Shown in pieces: positions 11,218 through 23,613 of a DNA stretch of 64,000 nucleotides. The stretch spans positions 806,001-870,000 of the forward strand of contig BQMF02000116.1 of assembly GCA_027922465.2 (NCBI GenBank), given 5' to 3'. The notes below the pieces were generated by a model. That model was not told where the DNA came from and ran no database searches. It saw nothing but the letters and a program-made list of their open reading frames with translations. The stretch is from Turritopsis dohrnii (lineage: Eukaryota; Cnidaria; Hydrozoa; Anthoathecata; Oceaniidae). How positions within the stretch are numbered: position 1 is the stretch's first letter; every line of letters begins with the position of its first letter. A program made the position numbers and the translations under genes.

Positions 11218-13292
11218 CTGTGTGTAGATGGATTCGGTTACTTGCCGTAACATAGCATCTCCGTGACACGCTGTCAAGATCTTTAATTCGAACTTGTTGT
11301 TTGTCATATGTTTGTGCTTCTCTTGTGTATGTCTATATAAAACAGAGTTCTTGTCTTTCTTTTCGTATGTTTTTATATGTTCAGTATATCTTTCTGAAAT
11401 GCTTCGTGCAGTTTCGCCAATATAGGTATCGCCACATTGGCAACTTATTTCATATACTACTTCTCGGCTTTTGCAGTTGATATTGTTGTTGTTGCCGTTG
11501 CAGACTTTGCAGGTATCGTCATTACATGTTGTATTGTTGAATGGGTTTGATCTAACAAGTTGTTGTTTTATTGTAGGTCCTGCTTTTTCTATCACTTTAA
11601 TCTTTAGGTTATTTGCTTTTATGATGTGTTGGAATTTTCTTTGTAATTCGCTATTCGGTGTCGATTCGACAAACAATACAGTGTCGTATTTATCAGGTTG
11701 GAACCAATTGTTTCTTTTACAGTGTTTCTCTTTCTCGCGTTCTTGTTTGTGCCAAAATTTTGAACGGTAGAGTGGGCAGATTCCATTTTTGGCGTTATTG
11801 ATGATGGTTGTAAACTTTTGTTGTGCTCGTTTGTATATTAGTTTTCTATCGTATTCGTTATAGCCAGAGAATTGCATTCTATTAAGGAATTGTTGGATGT
11901 GCGTTTTTCGTTCGTTAGGGTTGCAGTAGGGTGAAATGTTGCGCATAATACGGACAAGGTCTGCAACGAGTATGTTCTTCTTTGATTCTTTGATTCTGGT
12001 AAAGCAGAATGTTTGTTGATTACGTGTTTACTGGACATAGGTTTCATATAGTGCGAGTGCATGATTTTGGGTTTTACTTCGTTGTTTGTAGTTACTTCTT
12101 CGATCCATATTTCGAGATTAAGTACAGGTAGGCGATTGTTCGGGTTATTTGATGGATAGTCGATTGTGACGGATATACTTGGATGGATTGTGTTTGCAAT
12201 GAACTGGATGTGTTGCATTGTTTGTTTTTCGCTGGTATTATTCGAGTTAATGGCGATGTTGATGTCGTCTACGTATCGGCCATAGAGGTGTATAGTGTAT
12301 GTGTGGTCAGTTAACTTTCGGAGTAACTGTTTGTCCCACCAAACCATGAATAGAACAGCTACGTCTCCGGCTATTCCTACACCTATAGCTCCACCGGTTT
12401 CTTGAATATAAAGTTTCTTATTGAACGTGTATATATGGTTTTTCAGTGTGTACTTGAGGGTTACTCCTAGTGCGTATATAAGCATTCTTTTAATTTCTTT
12501 GTTGTTATGTGGTGTTACGTTGCTTTTATTCCAGTTCGCCCAACGAATGTTTGAATTGGTGCTTGTACCAGCAGATGTCAACGTTGGTTTTCTTCCTTTA
12601 TTTGTGGTCCTTTTCGGACAGTATGATAGAAGATTGGTTGATCTCAATTCATCTTCAGAGCACGTGAGCATTAGGAATAAGCCTAGTTCGTCGGTGTCGA
12701 TATTGTTAAATGTGACGTCACTTTCTAAAATAATTTCTTTGCAATTATCAACAGCGAAATCGATTTCAATTGATGGGTAGAGGGCTTTTACGTCCATACT
12801 TCCAATTATAGTGTTACTAAGGTCTAAGTTGTTATTGACGTCATCAATACGACTTAGAAGATCTTCAGTACTTTCACAAGTTGTTTTTGCTGCTTTCACG
12901 AATGGTCTTAGGATTGATGATAGAAAGTGCGATATTCTATTATTGCTTGCTATTTTTGCACCACATACTGGTCTTGTAACTGGTCCTTCTATGAGATTCT
13001 CGCAATTCTTGTGGTCTTTTCGTAATCCATATAACGGTGGTATTTGATTGTTGAACGTCTGAAAGGATTGTTTTACTCTGTTGTTGCTTTTCATTATTGT
13101 ACACCATGAAGTTAAGTGTGCATTTAAGTTCTTTTCTATGCTATTGTATTGATCTTGCGTTACTTCTGTTGAGTCGAGGTGTGGTTGCATAGATTTTATA
13201 TAATTTGTTGGTGTATCTATTGACATTCTACCGGATTTATCTGTGGGGTAACACATGACTTCGTTTGATTTTATCCGTTCTCTTAAAGATCT
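11218..13292 (-). pseudogene. Penelope-like element, 5'-truncated minus-strand copy
   Basis: This is nearly identical to the plus-strand PLE from its position about 13963 to 16018. It encodes most of the reverse transcriptase (from the CYPTDKSGR region) and the GIY-YIG endonuclease. The 5' end is cut at 13292, directly against the plus copy (13293). A small duplication (AGAATCAAAGAATCAAAG at about 11980-12000, 5 extra bases) breaks the frame between RT and GIY-YIG. The 3' end is separated at 11217/11218 by the CACTA-like insertion; its tail lies at 5317-5377. Head-to-head pairs with one 5'-truncated partner are a known Penelope insertion pattern. Confidence 0.9.
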
Positions 13293-16250
13293 TTCCTACA
13301 AAAAGCCAATGAACACTTAACCAAACAACAAATGAAACAACTACAAGAATTACTAAAACGAGAATCAAATTATGTATTGCCAAGAACAAAACAACATTAC
13401 AAAGAAAGACTAACATGGTTACGGAATAAACAACAAAAATTAAAGAGAAATCCCGAAATACTAAATGAAGACGAGCTCACTTTTGCTGACGTTAATATTA
13501 ATAACTTCGAATCTGAACCACGAGTTTACGGAGGTGCAACGATAAATGAAAATGAACGAGCAGCATTAATGTTACCGCCAAAATATGCTACATTCAAAAA
13601 GATAGAACCAATAAAAGTAAAAGCAGAAATCGAGAAAGCCTTTACAAAACTCAGATGGAAAAAGGAAATCGAACAAAACAAGGAAAAGGAAAACAATGAA
13701 GATGGAGATACAACTGACGACAAAGAGATGTGTGGAAGTTTCTACGATCCAACCAACAATGAGTTCGACCTCTCTTATCTAAAAGCCACCAATCTACCCT
13801 TTAATAAAAATGTTTGCATGCCATCCTACGCTGACAACGAAACGGAAACTAAGATCAACAACGCGAAATTAGAAATGTATAAAGTAATCGAGGAATATCG
13901 AACGAAAAGCAAAAGCAATACCAACCTCACGAAAACCGAAAGAATCGGCCTGAGATCTTTAAGAGAACGGATAAAATCAAACGAAGTCCTGTGTTACCCC
14001 ACAGATAAATCCGGTAGAATGTCAATAGATACACCAACAAATTATATAAAATCTATGCAACCACACCTCGACTCAACAGAAGTAACGCAAGATCAATACA
14101 ATAGCATAGAAAAGAACTTAAATGCACACTTAACTTCATGGTGTACAATAATGAAAAGCAACAACAGAGTAAAACAATCCTTTCAGACGTTCAACAATCA
14201 AATACCACCGTTATATGGATTACGAAAAGACCACAAGAATTGCGAGAATCTCATAGAAGGACCAGTTACAAGACCAGTATGTGGTGCAAAAATAGCAAGC
14301 AATAATAGAATATCGCACTTTCTATCATCAATCCTAAGACCATTCGTGAAAGCAGCAAAAACAACTTGTGAAAGTACTGAAGATCTTCTAAGTCGTATTG
14401 ATGACGTCAATAACAACTTAGACCTTAGTAACACTATAATTGGAAGTATGGACGTAAAAGCCCTCTACCCATCAATTGAAATCGATTTCGCTGTTGATAA
14501 TTGCAAAGAAATTATTTTAGAAAGTGACGTCACATTTAACAATATCGACACCGACGAACTAGGCTTATTCCTAATGCTCACGTGCTCTGAAGATGAATTG
14601 AGATCAACCAATCTTCTATCATACTGTCCGAAAAGGACCACAAATAAAGGAAGAAAACCAACGTTGACATCTGCTGGTACAAGCACCAATTCAAACATTC
14701 GTTGGGCGAACTGGAATAAAAGCAACGTAACACCACATAACAACAAAGAAATTAAAAGAATGCTTATATACGCACTAGGAGTAACCCTCAAGTACACACT
14801 GAAAAACCATATATACACGTTCAATAAGAAACTTTATATTCAAGAAACCGGTGGAGCTATAGGTGTAGGAATAGCCGGAGACGTAGCTGTTCTATTCATG
14901 GTTTGGTGGGACAAACAGTTACTCCGAAAGTTAACTGACCACACATACACTATACACCTCTATGGCCGATACGTAGACGACATCAACATCGCCATTAACT
15001 CGAATAATACCAGCGAAAAACAAACAATGCAACACATCCAGTTCATTGCAAACACAATCCATCCAAGTATATCCGTCACAATCGACTATCCATCAAATAA
15101 CCCGAACAATCGCCTACCTGTACTTAATCTCGAAATATGGATCGAAGAAGTAACTACAAACAACGAAGTAAAACCCAAAATCATGCACTCGCACTATATG
15201 AAACCTATGTCCAGTAAACACGTAATCAACAAACATTCTGCTTTACCAGAAGAATCAAAGAAGAACATACTCGTTGCAGACCTTGTCCGTATTATGCGCA
15301 ACATTTCACCCTACTGCAACCCTAACGAACGAAAAACGCACATCCAACAATTCCTTAATAGAATGCAATTCTCTGGCTATAACGAATACGATAGAAAACT
15401 AATATACAAACGAGCACAACAAAAGTTTACAACCATCATCAATAACGCCAAAAATGGAATCTGCCCACTCTACCGTTCAAAATTTTGGCACAAACAAGAA
15501 CGCGAGAAAGAGAAACACTGTAAAAGAAACAATTGGTTCCAACCTGATAAATACGACACTGTATTGTTTGTCGAATCGACACCGAATAGCGAATTACAAA
15601 GAAAATTCCAACACATCATAAAAGCAAATAACCTAAAGATTAAAGTGATAGAAAAAGCAGGACCTACAATAAAACAACAACTTGTTAGATCAAACCCATT
15701 CAACAATACAACATGTAATGACGATACCTGCAAAGTCTGCAACGGCAACAACAACAATATCAACTGCAAAAGCCGAGAAGTAGTATATGAAATAAGTTGC
15801 CAATGTGGCGATACCTATATTGGCGAAACTGCACGAAGCATTTCAGAAAGATATACTGAACATATAAAAACATACAAAAAGAAAGACAAGAACTCTGTTT
15901 TATATAGACATACACAAGAGAAGCACAAACATATGACAAACAACAAGTTCGAATTAAAGATCTTGACAGCGTGTCACGGAGATGCTATGTTACGGCAAGT
16001 AACCGAATCCATCTACATCAATGAAAGACAACCATCAATAAACGCAAAAGAAGAATGGGGCAACAACAACGTCCCACGACGGCGAAAAACTGACGTCATG
16101 CAGTGCGCAATGTAATGTCACCACCGTTAACCGCTAACGTATTCCAAAAATCATCGCTGACGAGTTGACATAAGGTCAACGAAAATATTATGATGAAAAT
16201 ATATTATTGTATACTTATAAGCAAATAAAATAAAATGACAAAAATGAAAC
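13293..16250 (+). mobile_element. Apparently full-length Penelope-like element, plus copy
   Basis: The element starts at the junction with the truncated minus copy and includes a short leader, the 927-codon ORF and about 130 bp of 3' sequence ending in an A-rich tract with AATAAAATAAAA near 16225. The 3' boundary is approximate. Confidence 0.75.
13332..16115 (+). CDS. Penelope-like element polyprotein: reverse transcriptase plus GIY-YIG endonuclease
   Basis: A 927-codon open frame that copies element RNA into DNA at a nick made by its own endonuclease. The N-terminal third (residues 1-220) is charged and unplaced. The RT follows: PPLYGLRKDHK, DVKALYPSI near residue 375, ETGGAIGVGIAGD near 510, and the catalytic YVDD at about 546-549. 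After a linker, a Cys cluster (CNDDTCKVC, 794-802) precedes the GIY-YIG domain, with VYEISC near 817, DTYIGETARS near 827 and a conserved HIKTY. Order and length match endonuclease-bearing PLEs. The first ATG in the open frame was used as the start; the frame is open a little upstream (KANEHLTKQQ), so translation may begin differently. The near-identical partner copy indicates recent activity. The exact PLE clade was not assigned. Confidence 0.93.
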   Translation: MKQLQELLKRESNYVLPRTKQHYKERLTWLRNKQQKLKRNPEILNEDELTFADVNINNFESEPRVYGGATINENERAALMLPPKYATFKKIEPIKVKAEIEKAFTKLRWKKEIEQNKEKENNEDGDTTDDKEMCGSFYDPTNNEFDLSYLKATNLPFNKNVCMPSYADNETETKINNAKLEMYKVIEEYRTKSKSNTNLTKTERIGLRSLRERIKSNEVLCYPTDKSGRMSIDTPTNYIKSMQPHLDSTEVTQDQYNSIEKNLNAHLTSWCTIMKSNNRVKQSFQTFNNQIPPLYGLRKDHKNCENLIEGPVTRPVCGAKIASNNRISHFLSSILRPFVKAAKTTCESTEDLLSRIDDVNNNLDLSNTIIGSMDVKALYPSIEIDFAVDNCKEIILESDVTFNNIDTDELGLFLMLTCSEDELRSTNLLSYCPKRTTNKGRKPTLTSAGTSTNSNIRWANWNKSNVTPHNNKEIKRMLIYALGVTLKYTLKNHIYTFNKKLYIQETGGAIGVGIAGDVAVLFMVWWDKQLLRKLTDHTYTIHLYGRYVDDINIAINSNNTSEKQTMQHIQFIANTIHPSISVTIDYPSNNPNNRLPVLNLEIWIEEVTTNNEVKPKIMHSHYMKPMSSKHVINKHSALPEESKKNILVADLVRIMRNISPYCNPNERKTHIQQFLNRMQFSGYNEYDRKLIYKRAQQKFTTIINNAKNGICPLYRSKFWHKQEREKEKHCKRNNWFQPDKYDTVLFVESTPNSELQRKFQHIIKANNLKIKVIEKAGPTIKQQLVRSNPFNNTTCNDDTCKVCNGNNNNINCKSREVVYEISCQCGDTYIGETARSISERYTEHIKTYKKKDKNSVLYRHTQEKHKHMTNNKFELKILTACHGDAMLRQVTESIYINERQPSINAKEEWGNNNVPRRRKTDVMQCAM

Positions 16251-16440
16251 TAGGAAGAATAAAAATCAGTCGTTTTGCTTGGGATGAAATCAACAAAATA
16301 ATTAAATTTTCGGTTAAAAATCTTTTTAAATTTGCGTTCAAAATGTTGAAGTTTTCCTTCCCGATTTGTTTACATTTTTTATAACTCGTTCCAGGCCTCC
16401 GTAAAAAACGCTTAATTTCGTAGAATCGCCATTTGAAACA

Positions 16441-17128
16441 GCCGTGAGGGATAACTGACGTTTTTTGGGGTCTGCGATACAGGCGATAGGGTGACGAAAA
16501 ATTTGGGTCTAATGTTTTGGAAGGACGGGCCTATGTCATCATCAATATATTTGATCAACGATGTCTTCGTAACGGTTGGTCGTAGCAAAACGATCCCATA
16601 CATTTTCTTGATCAGCTTTTTGAGCTCTAAAACATAGGTACACTTTCAGTTGCCAATTCCTTAATTTTATTTTTCGTGAAGTCAACGCAGGCTGAACATG
16701 GGCGGCGATCGACGCCGCTTTGGCGGCTAGTCTATATATTGATAAGCGATTCCCTGTTTGTCTGTTTGTCTGTCACGCAAAATGGCAGATTTAGTTGTGA
16801 GAGTGATGTTTTATTTTATTTTGTGCGAGGTCAGTATGAAACCATTGTATTGAGACCCTAATCGAATGCGACGTTTAGGGGAAATTATCTCGGTAGGCAA
16901 TAGGAATAACTGTCGTTTTTTGGGGTCCGCGATATAGGCGATAGGGTGACGAAAAATTTGGGTCCAATTTTTTGGGGTGAGGGGTCTGTAACGTCATCAA
17001 AACTTTTGATCGCCGATATCTCTGTAACGGTTGATCGTAGCGGAACGATCCCATACAATTTTTTGATCAGTTGATCAGTTGAACAGTTTGAACATGGGCG
17101 GCGAGCGACGCCGCCTTGGCGGCTAGTT
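16441..17128. repeat. Two diverged direct repeats ending in a GC-rich palindrome
   Basis: The block 16441-16732 is repeated at 16897-17127. Shared order: ACGTTTTTTGGGGTC, GCGATAGGGTGACGAAAA, CGTAACGGTTG, CGATCCCATACA, then GGCGGCG(A)(G/T)CGACGCCGC and TTGGCGGCTAG. The GC-rich palindromic end stands out in this A+T-rich DNA. Open frames on the minus strand here follow the repeat and are not taken as genes. Confidence 0.7.
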
Positions 17129-17145
17129 AAATTCTTAAAAGTCAA

Positions 17146-19320
17146 TTAACTCATTTTACAATGAATTCCATTTGTAAACACAATAAAACAAGATGCCCTA
17201 TCGGGCAGAAGGATTTCTGCAAAATCGAAGAAGAAAATGAGCTTTTCTTTATGTCATTCTTTAGCTTTTCATAAAAAACTGTTTGTGCAATCAAGCTGAA
17301 TGATTATTACTGAGAAATATATAGCTGTCATTACTAAAAAGAAAGACTATGACATTCTTGAAATTTAAGAAAAGTTTAATACGCAATATATGTTTATTAA
17401 ATTTCTGATCATGTACTCCCCAAAAATCTGGAAAAAACATAATTGTCACTATGCAAAACTTGATTAACCAAAAAAGTTGATATATCTTAATGACATAATG
17501 TTCTTTATTTTGTTGGTACGAAATGATATTAGATTCAGTGATCAATTCAGATAAGACAATGAGTATGCATGTAACTCAATGTAAATGTTATGAATTTAAT
17601 GCCTTGTCAATCTTCCTAACAGAATTCCTAATTCACAAGGACAAAAAGAAAAGCATAGATTTTAATGATACGAAATACCTCTATATATACATACAAAATC
17701 AACATACATAACTGAAAACAGAAATTTGTGCTTTAATTTGAGTAACAATATGTCATTGCCATCTTTTTAATTTAAAAACATGCATTACCTTAACTAAATT
17801 TCATGAAAAGATTATAAAAACTTAACGTTTTTATTTGGCTGAAGATTGTCCACGAAAGTGGGCATGAAACTTTAAGTACCAATAAAAAACTGTCTTCTTT
17901 ACCTATAAAAACTTATTCAGAAACTTAAAAAACAATAAATTTTTAATTACGTATACACGCCAGGACATCATGAAAGCATAACTGACACAATACGAACCTT
18001 ACATTAACTTCTAATAAACTTAATGAACAAAATAACATCAAATTCATATGCTTTCAGATATCACAATGATTACGTATATGTACGGTCAATCTTCCTAATT
18101 ACGAAAAGACTTCCCAAACACGAAAAGTAAACAAAGATTAGGATTATGAAAGACCTACACTTACCAAATTTAGCAAACATAACTGAAAACAGAAATTTGA
18201 GTTAAAGAATGTCCAGTATTTAGCATATACAAGTAAATAAGCTAAAATAGGTAGAGAAACATCAAACATAAAATGATGCACAGGTAGGGGGTAGACAGAA
18301 CATTCTTGTAAGTTGTTGGAGCTGAAGAGGAAACTGAGCTGAGCTGTATGTATCCAGAGCTTAAAAAGCGTTACAGCCCACACATGAAACAAAGGATCTT
18401 TGGTATTTAGAAAGGCTTAAAAGAATCCCCCAGACATTTTCCAAAGAAACCATTCTTTTTCACACACTGTTTTTATAAAACACTGAGAGCTTGTATTTGT
18501 ATTATTTATATGCAGTACAATCTTTGTAAGATAATTATAAACTTCTCCCCTTCTCCCTTAAATCTTCTTTTAAATCTGTTCAATATTGATCAATCAACAA
18601 TTGGAAGTCTAAGTGTGTTTCTTCGGTTTCTTCTACCATTATGCGAACGGCGTGCAAATGTGAAGTCGAAAAATACCCGGATGATCACATGGCGGAAATT
18701 CAAGCCAATAAACCGTCGCTATTGAAGTTAAGGTGGCTATATTAGCACCCTTTCGTAGAAATCGGGCATTATGCACCAATCACGATTGAGACGGCTTTTT
18801 TATGAACCAATGAAATTTAAAAAACAAAAATGCGTAGGTTTGGACAGTAAGATGAAAAAAAAAAAAAAAATCAGAAAAACACGGACGATCGTAAAGTATT
18901 TCTTGCTAACGCAGAAATCCAAAAATTAAAAATCATCAGACATTAAAAAAATTTATTTGAAATTTTTATGATTAGTTATTATGGGAAATTGATTCGCAAA
19001 GCTATACTTAAAGTTTTCTAAAGGCTTCATCAGCAAAACAAAAGAAAATTACACCATTAAAAATTCATTAGCATGTCAGTTAATTGACTTTTAAGAATTC
19101 AATGAACCAAATCGTTGAGTTTTTCCTCAATATCTTTCTGAAAAACAAATATTTTGGCAAACATTTTATATTAATGGATACAGCATGAAAAGCTCTTTCT
19201 TGTGAAATAAAATTCACAATATTTTATAAAACATGTAATGAGATATACGCCTTGAAAGTTGGTGGATAAGACATTTTGAGACACACTGTATAATAATAAT
19301 AATAATAACTAGCATGTAGC
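17146..19320. other. Gene-free A+T-rich stretch
   Basis: No coding region, RNA gene or clear repeat was recognised. ORFs are under 90 codons with no conserved look. There is a poly-A tract at 18855 and an ATA microsatellite at 19290. Confidence 0.5.
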
Positions 19321-19340
19321 TTTAGCTAAAAACGCCCCCG

Positions 19341-20443
19341 CGCTCAAGCATTCCCATTTGTACAGACAGCAAGCTATGCATTAACAACAGAAACGAAAAC
19401 AAGTTTTTGGCCGAACAAAAAATGTTTTGGTTGATTTGAGACCTGATATGAGGCAAAGTATATAACTAAATATTTCGACAAAATCAGGCTCCCTGCCTGG
19501 CGGCAATGCAAAACCAACTTGCAATATGCAGACCAAATAGATCTACACTTAAACAGATGAAAATCTGCACAAAACTTTGTTAGTTTTTGTTATCTCTTAG
19601 GCCTAAGTCACACTGATGCTAATATACCTTTCAAAAAGTGTAAATGAGGCTTAACAAGTATTATCAGAAAGTATTTGCTACAAACAAAAGAAATGTGTGA
19701 ACTGAAACCATGGATACGTATTTTATAATCAAAGTAAGATTTGTTAAACATTCTGTAAGAGCCAAAAGAAAAAAAAAACAAACTTTTTCAAAAAAATAAA
19801 TTAAAGCGAAAAATCCATTAGAAATCTGCGTTTCAAACTTTGATTTAAAACAAAAAGTAGCCAAAGTTTACATAAAAAAACAAGAAGAAAATATAAGGTT
19901 TCATTGATCATAATCACACTAGGTTTGGAAGACAGTTAAAGAAGAAAAACACGAAGAACGACAATTTGTAATATGGGTTTCTCGTATACACAGAAATCCA
20001 ATTAAAATCTTTTTAAGGCAAGACCCCCCAAAAAATCAGTGCATTAAATAAAATTATTGAATGGAAGATTTAGAGGTAAAACATATGCAAAAATAAAATG
20101 TATGGTTGGCAAAATTTCGGATTTCAAGCTGTGCTTCAAAATCCTTGTCGTTCACTTCACTAAAACAACACAAAAGTAACATGAAAAATGTCTAAGCAAT
20201 TTTATCATACGAACTTCCTAAATAACATAGTATAATATAATAACAAATTAGGAAAAAGATACGAAAAAAAAATTATGTCTCCCACCTACAGTACCAAAAG
20301 CAAAATCAGCTAATAATTGTATACCACCGTGTAACAGCAACACGAAAAGTTGGAAGATGATGATGAACAAAATCGAAAACTGACTTTCGCCTATCTCGTG
20401 AAACTACTATGCCTCCTCGCTCGCTTACGCTCGCTGCGGGGGC
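19341..20443. repeat. Possible 1.1-kb insertion with GCCCCCGC ends
   Basis: The left end reads GCCCCCGCGCTCAAGC and the right end, inverted, GCCCCCGCAGCGAGC. The stretch is bounded by ATA/AATAAT microsatellites (about 19290, 20444-20462). The interior is A-rich with no gene. The terminal match is short, so this is tentative. Confidence 0.4.
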
Positions 20444-20501
20444 AATAATAATAATAATAATATATAATCGTAGAGGAGAAAAAGTGTTCCGTATTACTTG
20501 A

Positions 20502-23500
20502 TTGAATCTGCTAAAAGACAGAATTTTTAAAATGTCTTCTCAAATACGTGCCAAAGGAAGTTTGAAAAGCAAAATCATTAAAAACGCTTTAAGAGCATAT
20601 ATTGTATCGCCTATTGTGGTAAAGTATCATGTATGCGCTGTTCGTGTTTTGTGGCAGACTGGCTATTCTTTGAAAAGCATATGGTCGAAAAGACAGCAAA
20701 TAAATGCCATACTAACAGAACAGAGAAATGTGGTCTGTTTCACGGCTATCCAGCGTAAATCCACTAAAAGGAAAGCATCGGTATCAGAAGATACTATGTC
20801 GTTGTCTGGGTTAACTTAAAACGACAACAGCGAAGATGACAACGACGAGGTTGCTGATGATACAGAAGAGCAGACCAGTGAGCCAGGTTTATCCTTTTGG
20901 ATAGCACTTGATTGGCCGGAATGTAGCCTGTCATCGTATGAAGACATTCTGGCCAAAATGTTCATGGATTCTGGCTTAGACCTCTGCAGCTGTAATGTTG
21001 TCAAAGGAAGAGGTAATTCACTTATTTTTTCGTATGAAACTATGAACTATATAGGTTGTGTGATGCTTTAATTGTGGTTTCATATTTTGTCTGTATCTTT
21101 CGCAGGTTGTAAGACATCCTTGGATGCGTATACGGCGTCACTATTCGTTGTTCTGAAAGACTGGAACTCAATCAAGTCATCCGAACTAATACAGTTATCG
21201 CAAAAGGAAATCATAAGAGACGAGGCAGAAAAGTCTGGTTTTGAAATCCAAAACGTTAACTTGAACGAGGAAATGGTGTCCTTGGCAAAGCCCGCTGAAA
21301 TTGTACTTTGCACGCGGCTTGATTGTGAAACGAGAAGGAACTTGATAGAAGGCGTTAACAAGATGAAGTTTACCATCAAATTCTCATTAAGAGATCTTAC
21401 TGAGAATTGTAAAACCTTACTCAAGTTTTCTTTCATGTTCTTCTTTGGTTCCATCTTTATTGCTTGTTCCTTTACCTTTAGTGCCTTTGTTAGACCGCGA
21501 TGTAGTCCCCGAAAAGCAAGCAAAGCCGACATCAAAGATTTGTCAAGCAGTTGATGTGATAAAAAGAACAATGCTAGACAACGGATACGGCATTAATGAT
21601 GGAGGCGTGTTTAAGAAGATCACCGAATCAACTCGTACATACGTTTTTTGTTGTTCAGTAAAAAGTTACTTGCTATCATTACTGGGAAATGGTCACATCG
21701 CAGATCTTGTAACGCCGTTTGTGAGCACCTTGACAGGATTATTGTCAGAGAGATCTTGTCGCCTTATTGAACCGCTAAAAATTGATTATAACTTTATAGA
21801 AGTACTAGACGGATACTTCTTTAACATAGAAGGAAAGGCATTCGAAGAAAACCCTGCTGACTTAAATGGATCGCCACGAGCTTACGTGAGGTACAAGTAC
21901 ATTGAAGGTGTAATTCCGTACCCAGTCAAGTTTATTGAAGGTATGCCTAATAGAATTATCTTTCGATTAGTTGTTCAAGTGATGACCATGAAAACTGTTT
22001 TCCTTTCGTTCAGGTGTGAAAAACAGCTTTCCAAATCCAGTAGTTCGAATGAACTTTTATCAAAAGTACTACCAGATCCTAATGCACGGAAAGTTCCCTA
22101 TGAAAGAACCAAAATTATGCTTGGTTGGACCGCCGGATAGTAGCAAAACAAGTTGGTTTTGTCCGTTTCAAGGTATCGTTCCCAAAAAGAGCTACTTTTT
22201 TATTTGATTCCCAAGCCATGTTTCTTGTCACCCTTTGATGCAATTTTTTCCTTCTCATTTCCTTATATCCTTTAATTTTGACAGGAAGAGATTGATTTCA
22301 ACAATTTCATTAATATTCAGGTATTATCCCTTCCCGCTATATAGCCGGAGTTGTAGAGGATGGAAGATTCTCTGGCCATATGATCAACCAGATGACGCAA
22401 GTTGTTTTCATGGACGAATGGACGTCCAATAGTCTTTCATGCAAAGATGCTAAAAGAATTCTTCAAGGTAAAATACATCTATTGAGCACAAAAGCCTAAA
22501 GTACATGGACGTTTCATGACATTTCTGTCTTGATTTACCTGCAGGTGGCCTCGTTATGGTGCCCTAAAAGCATAAAGAGGCTTCGCGTTTCATTTACAAC
22601 AGCGGTTTTTTTATCACTACAAACATATATCCCGACTTTGGGGATAATACCGATGGCGAGGCAATTCGAAAACGACTTGCCGTGTTTAATACGAAAGCAT
22701 TATCAAGCAAAGACGGAAGTGTCTCAGGTCAATAGTAAACCTTCTAAAATTCAACAGAATTACCGTTTATTTCGGCTATGTAATAAAACTATGTGTTTAT
22801 TTGCGTTTAGGTTGGCTCAGGCGACATTGTATGGATGTTTTCCATTTTCTGGCTGACGAGTTAAAAGACATGCCCATATTCGCCACATTAGATGAAGAGG
22901 AGGATCGTTCACTCGGCGCAGTTTACAACGACTTCGACTGCGATCTATCAACATTGCTGACAGGGAGTGACTCTTTCATTTATTCTCAAGCTCCCAGCGT
23001 TACAACTGAAGTTGAAGATACGACTGGAGTATCGCTAAAAGCAGTTGCTCATGCCGTATTGGAAGCCGATAGATTTGAAGGCACTCTGTACGAGCTGCTT
23101 TCCGTCGAAAATGAGCTAATAGATTTTACGCGCCAAACCCATGATGTCCATTACATGGAAAATGTGTATAAATTAATGTTGGATTGGAAGTCAATAGTGC
23201 ATACACTGAATGAGAAGATCATCAAGGTATACGAAATGCGGCAAAGCGTCGAGTGGGAAGGATCAGATTCACTATACGACAGTTGGCTTTTTATGAATGG
23301 GAAAGAAAGGAAAGCGTTCTGCAGGAGTGTTTTTAAGCATCGCTTTCCAAATTGGGAAACGCAAGTACCATCAACGAATAGCGTACAACCTGAATTGCAA
23401 ACACAGAGAGATGATGAAAGCTCCGATAACGATGTTGATTTTTTTGTACCTGTTGACAATCCTGACGATTTCGTGCTTGAACGAAAACCTTTTGCCACAA

Positions 23501-23613
23501 GAGTAATTCCAACGTACACCATAGAAATCAGCAGCGACGAAGATGAAGACCGAAAACCATTCGTAGCCACACATGTATCAAAAGAAGTGGTAGTTATAAG
23601 TGACGACGAATAA
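20502..23613 (+). pseudogene. SF3-type helicase gene of copy A, eight exons, two in-frame TAA
   Basis: Exons: 20502-21012, 21106-21408, about 21482-21940, 22014-22172, 22321-22467, 22545-22727 and 22811-23613 are supported by splice sites and by protein similarity to the copy at 50309-59628; a further exon limit inside the first is not excluded. The Walker A exon reads LVGPPDSSKTSWF, the next carries GVVEDGRFSG and the Walker B VVFMDEWT, and the next the sensor GFFITTNIYPDFG and RKRL. This order defines an SF3 (E1/NS1/Rep-type) ATPase, which would unwind DNA to replicate the element. The C-terminus is acidic and ends VVVISDDE, a plausible SUMO-interacting motif. The stop codon overlaps an AATAAA signal (23611-23616). 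In-frame TAA codons at about 20817 and 22573 break the frame; otherwise it is clean. Resolvable introns are phase 1 within Gly codons. Confidence 0.85.

Noticed and set aside
12421..15769. ORFs of 78-119 codons opposite the PLE reading frames
   Set aside because: They occur as mirror pairs in both PLE copies, antisense to RT and GIY-YIG, and have no features of their own.
23151..23574. 139-codon and other ORFs antisense to the helicase C-terminus
   Set aside because: Shadow frames of an acidic, Ser-rich coding exon.
20502..23613. Integrated papillomavirus- or parvovirus-type genome
   Set aside because: Only the SF3 ATPase core is shared. No capsid or HUH nickase is visible, the gene has seven or so introns, and it is paired with a tyrosine recombinase in two loci.
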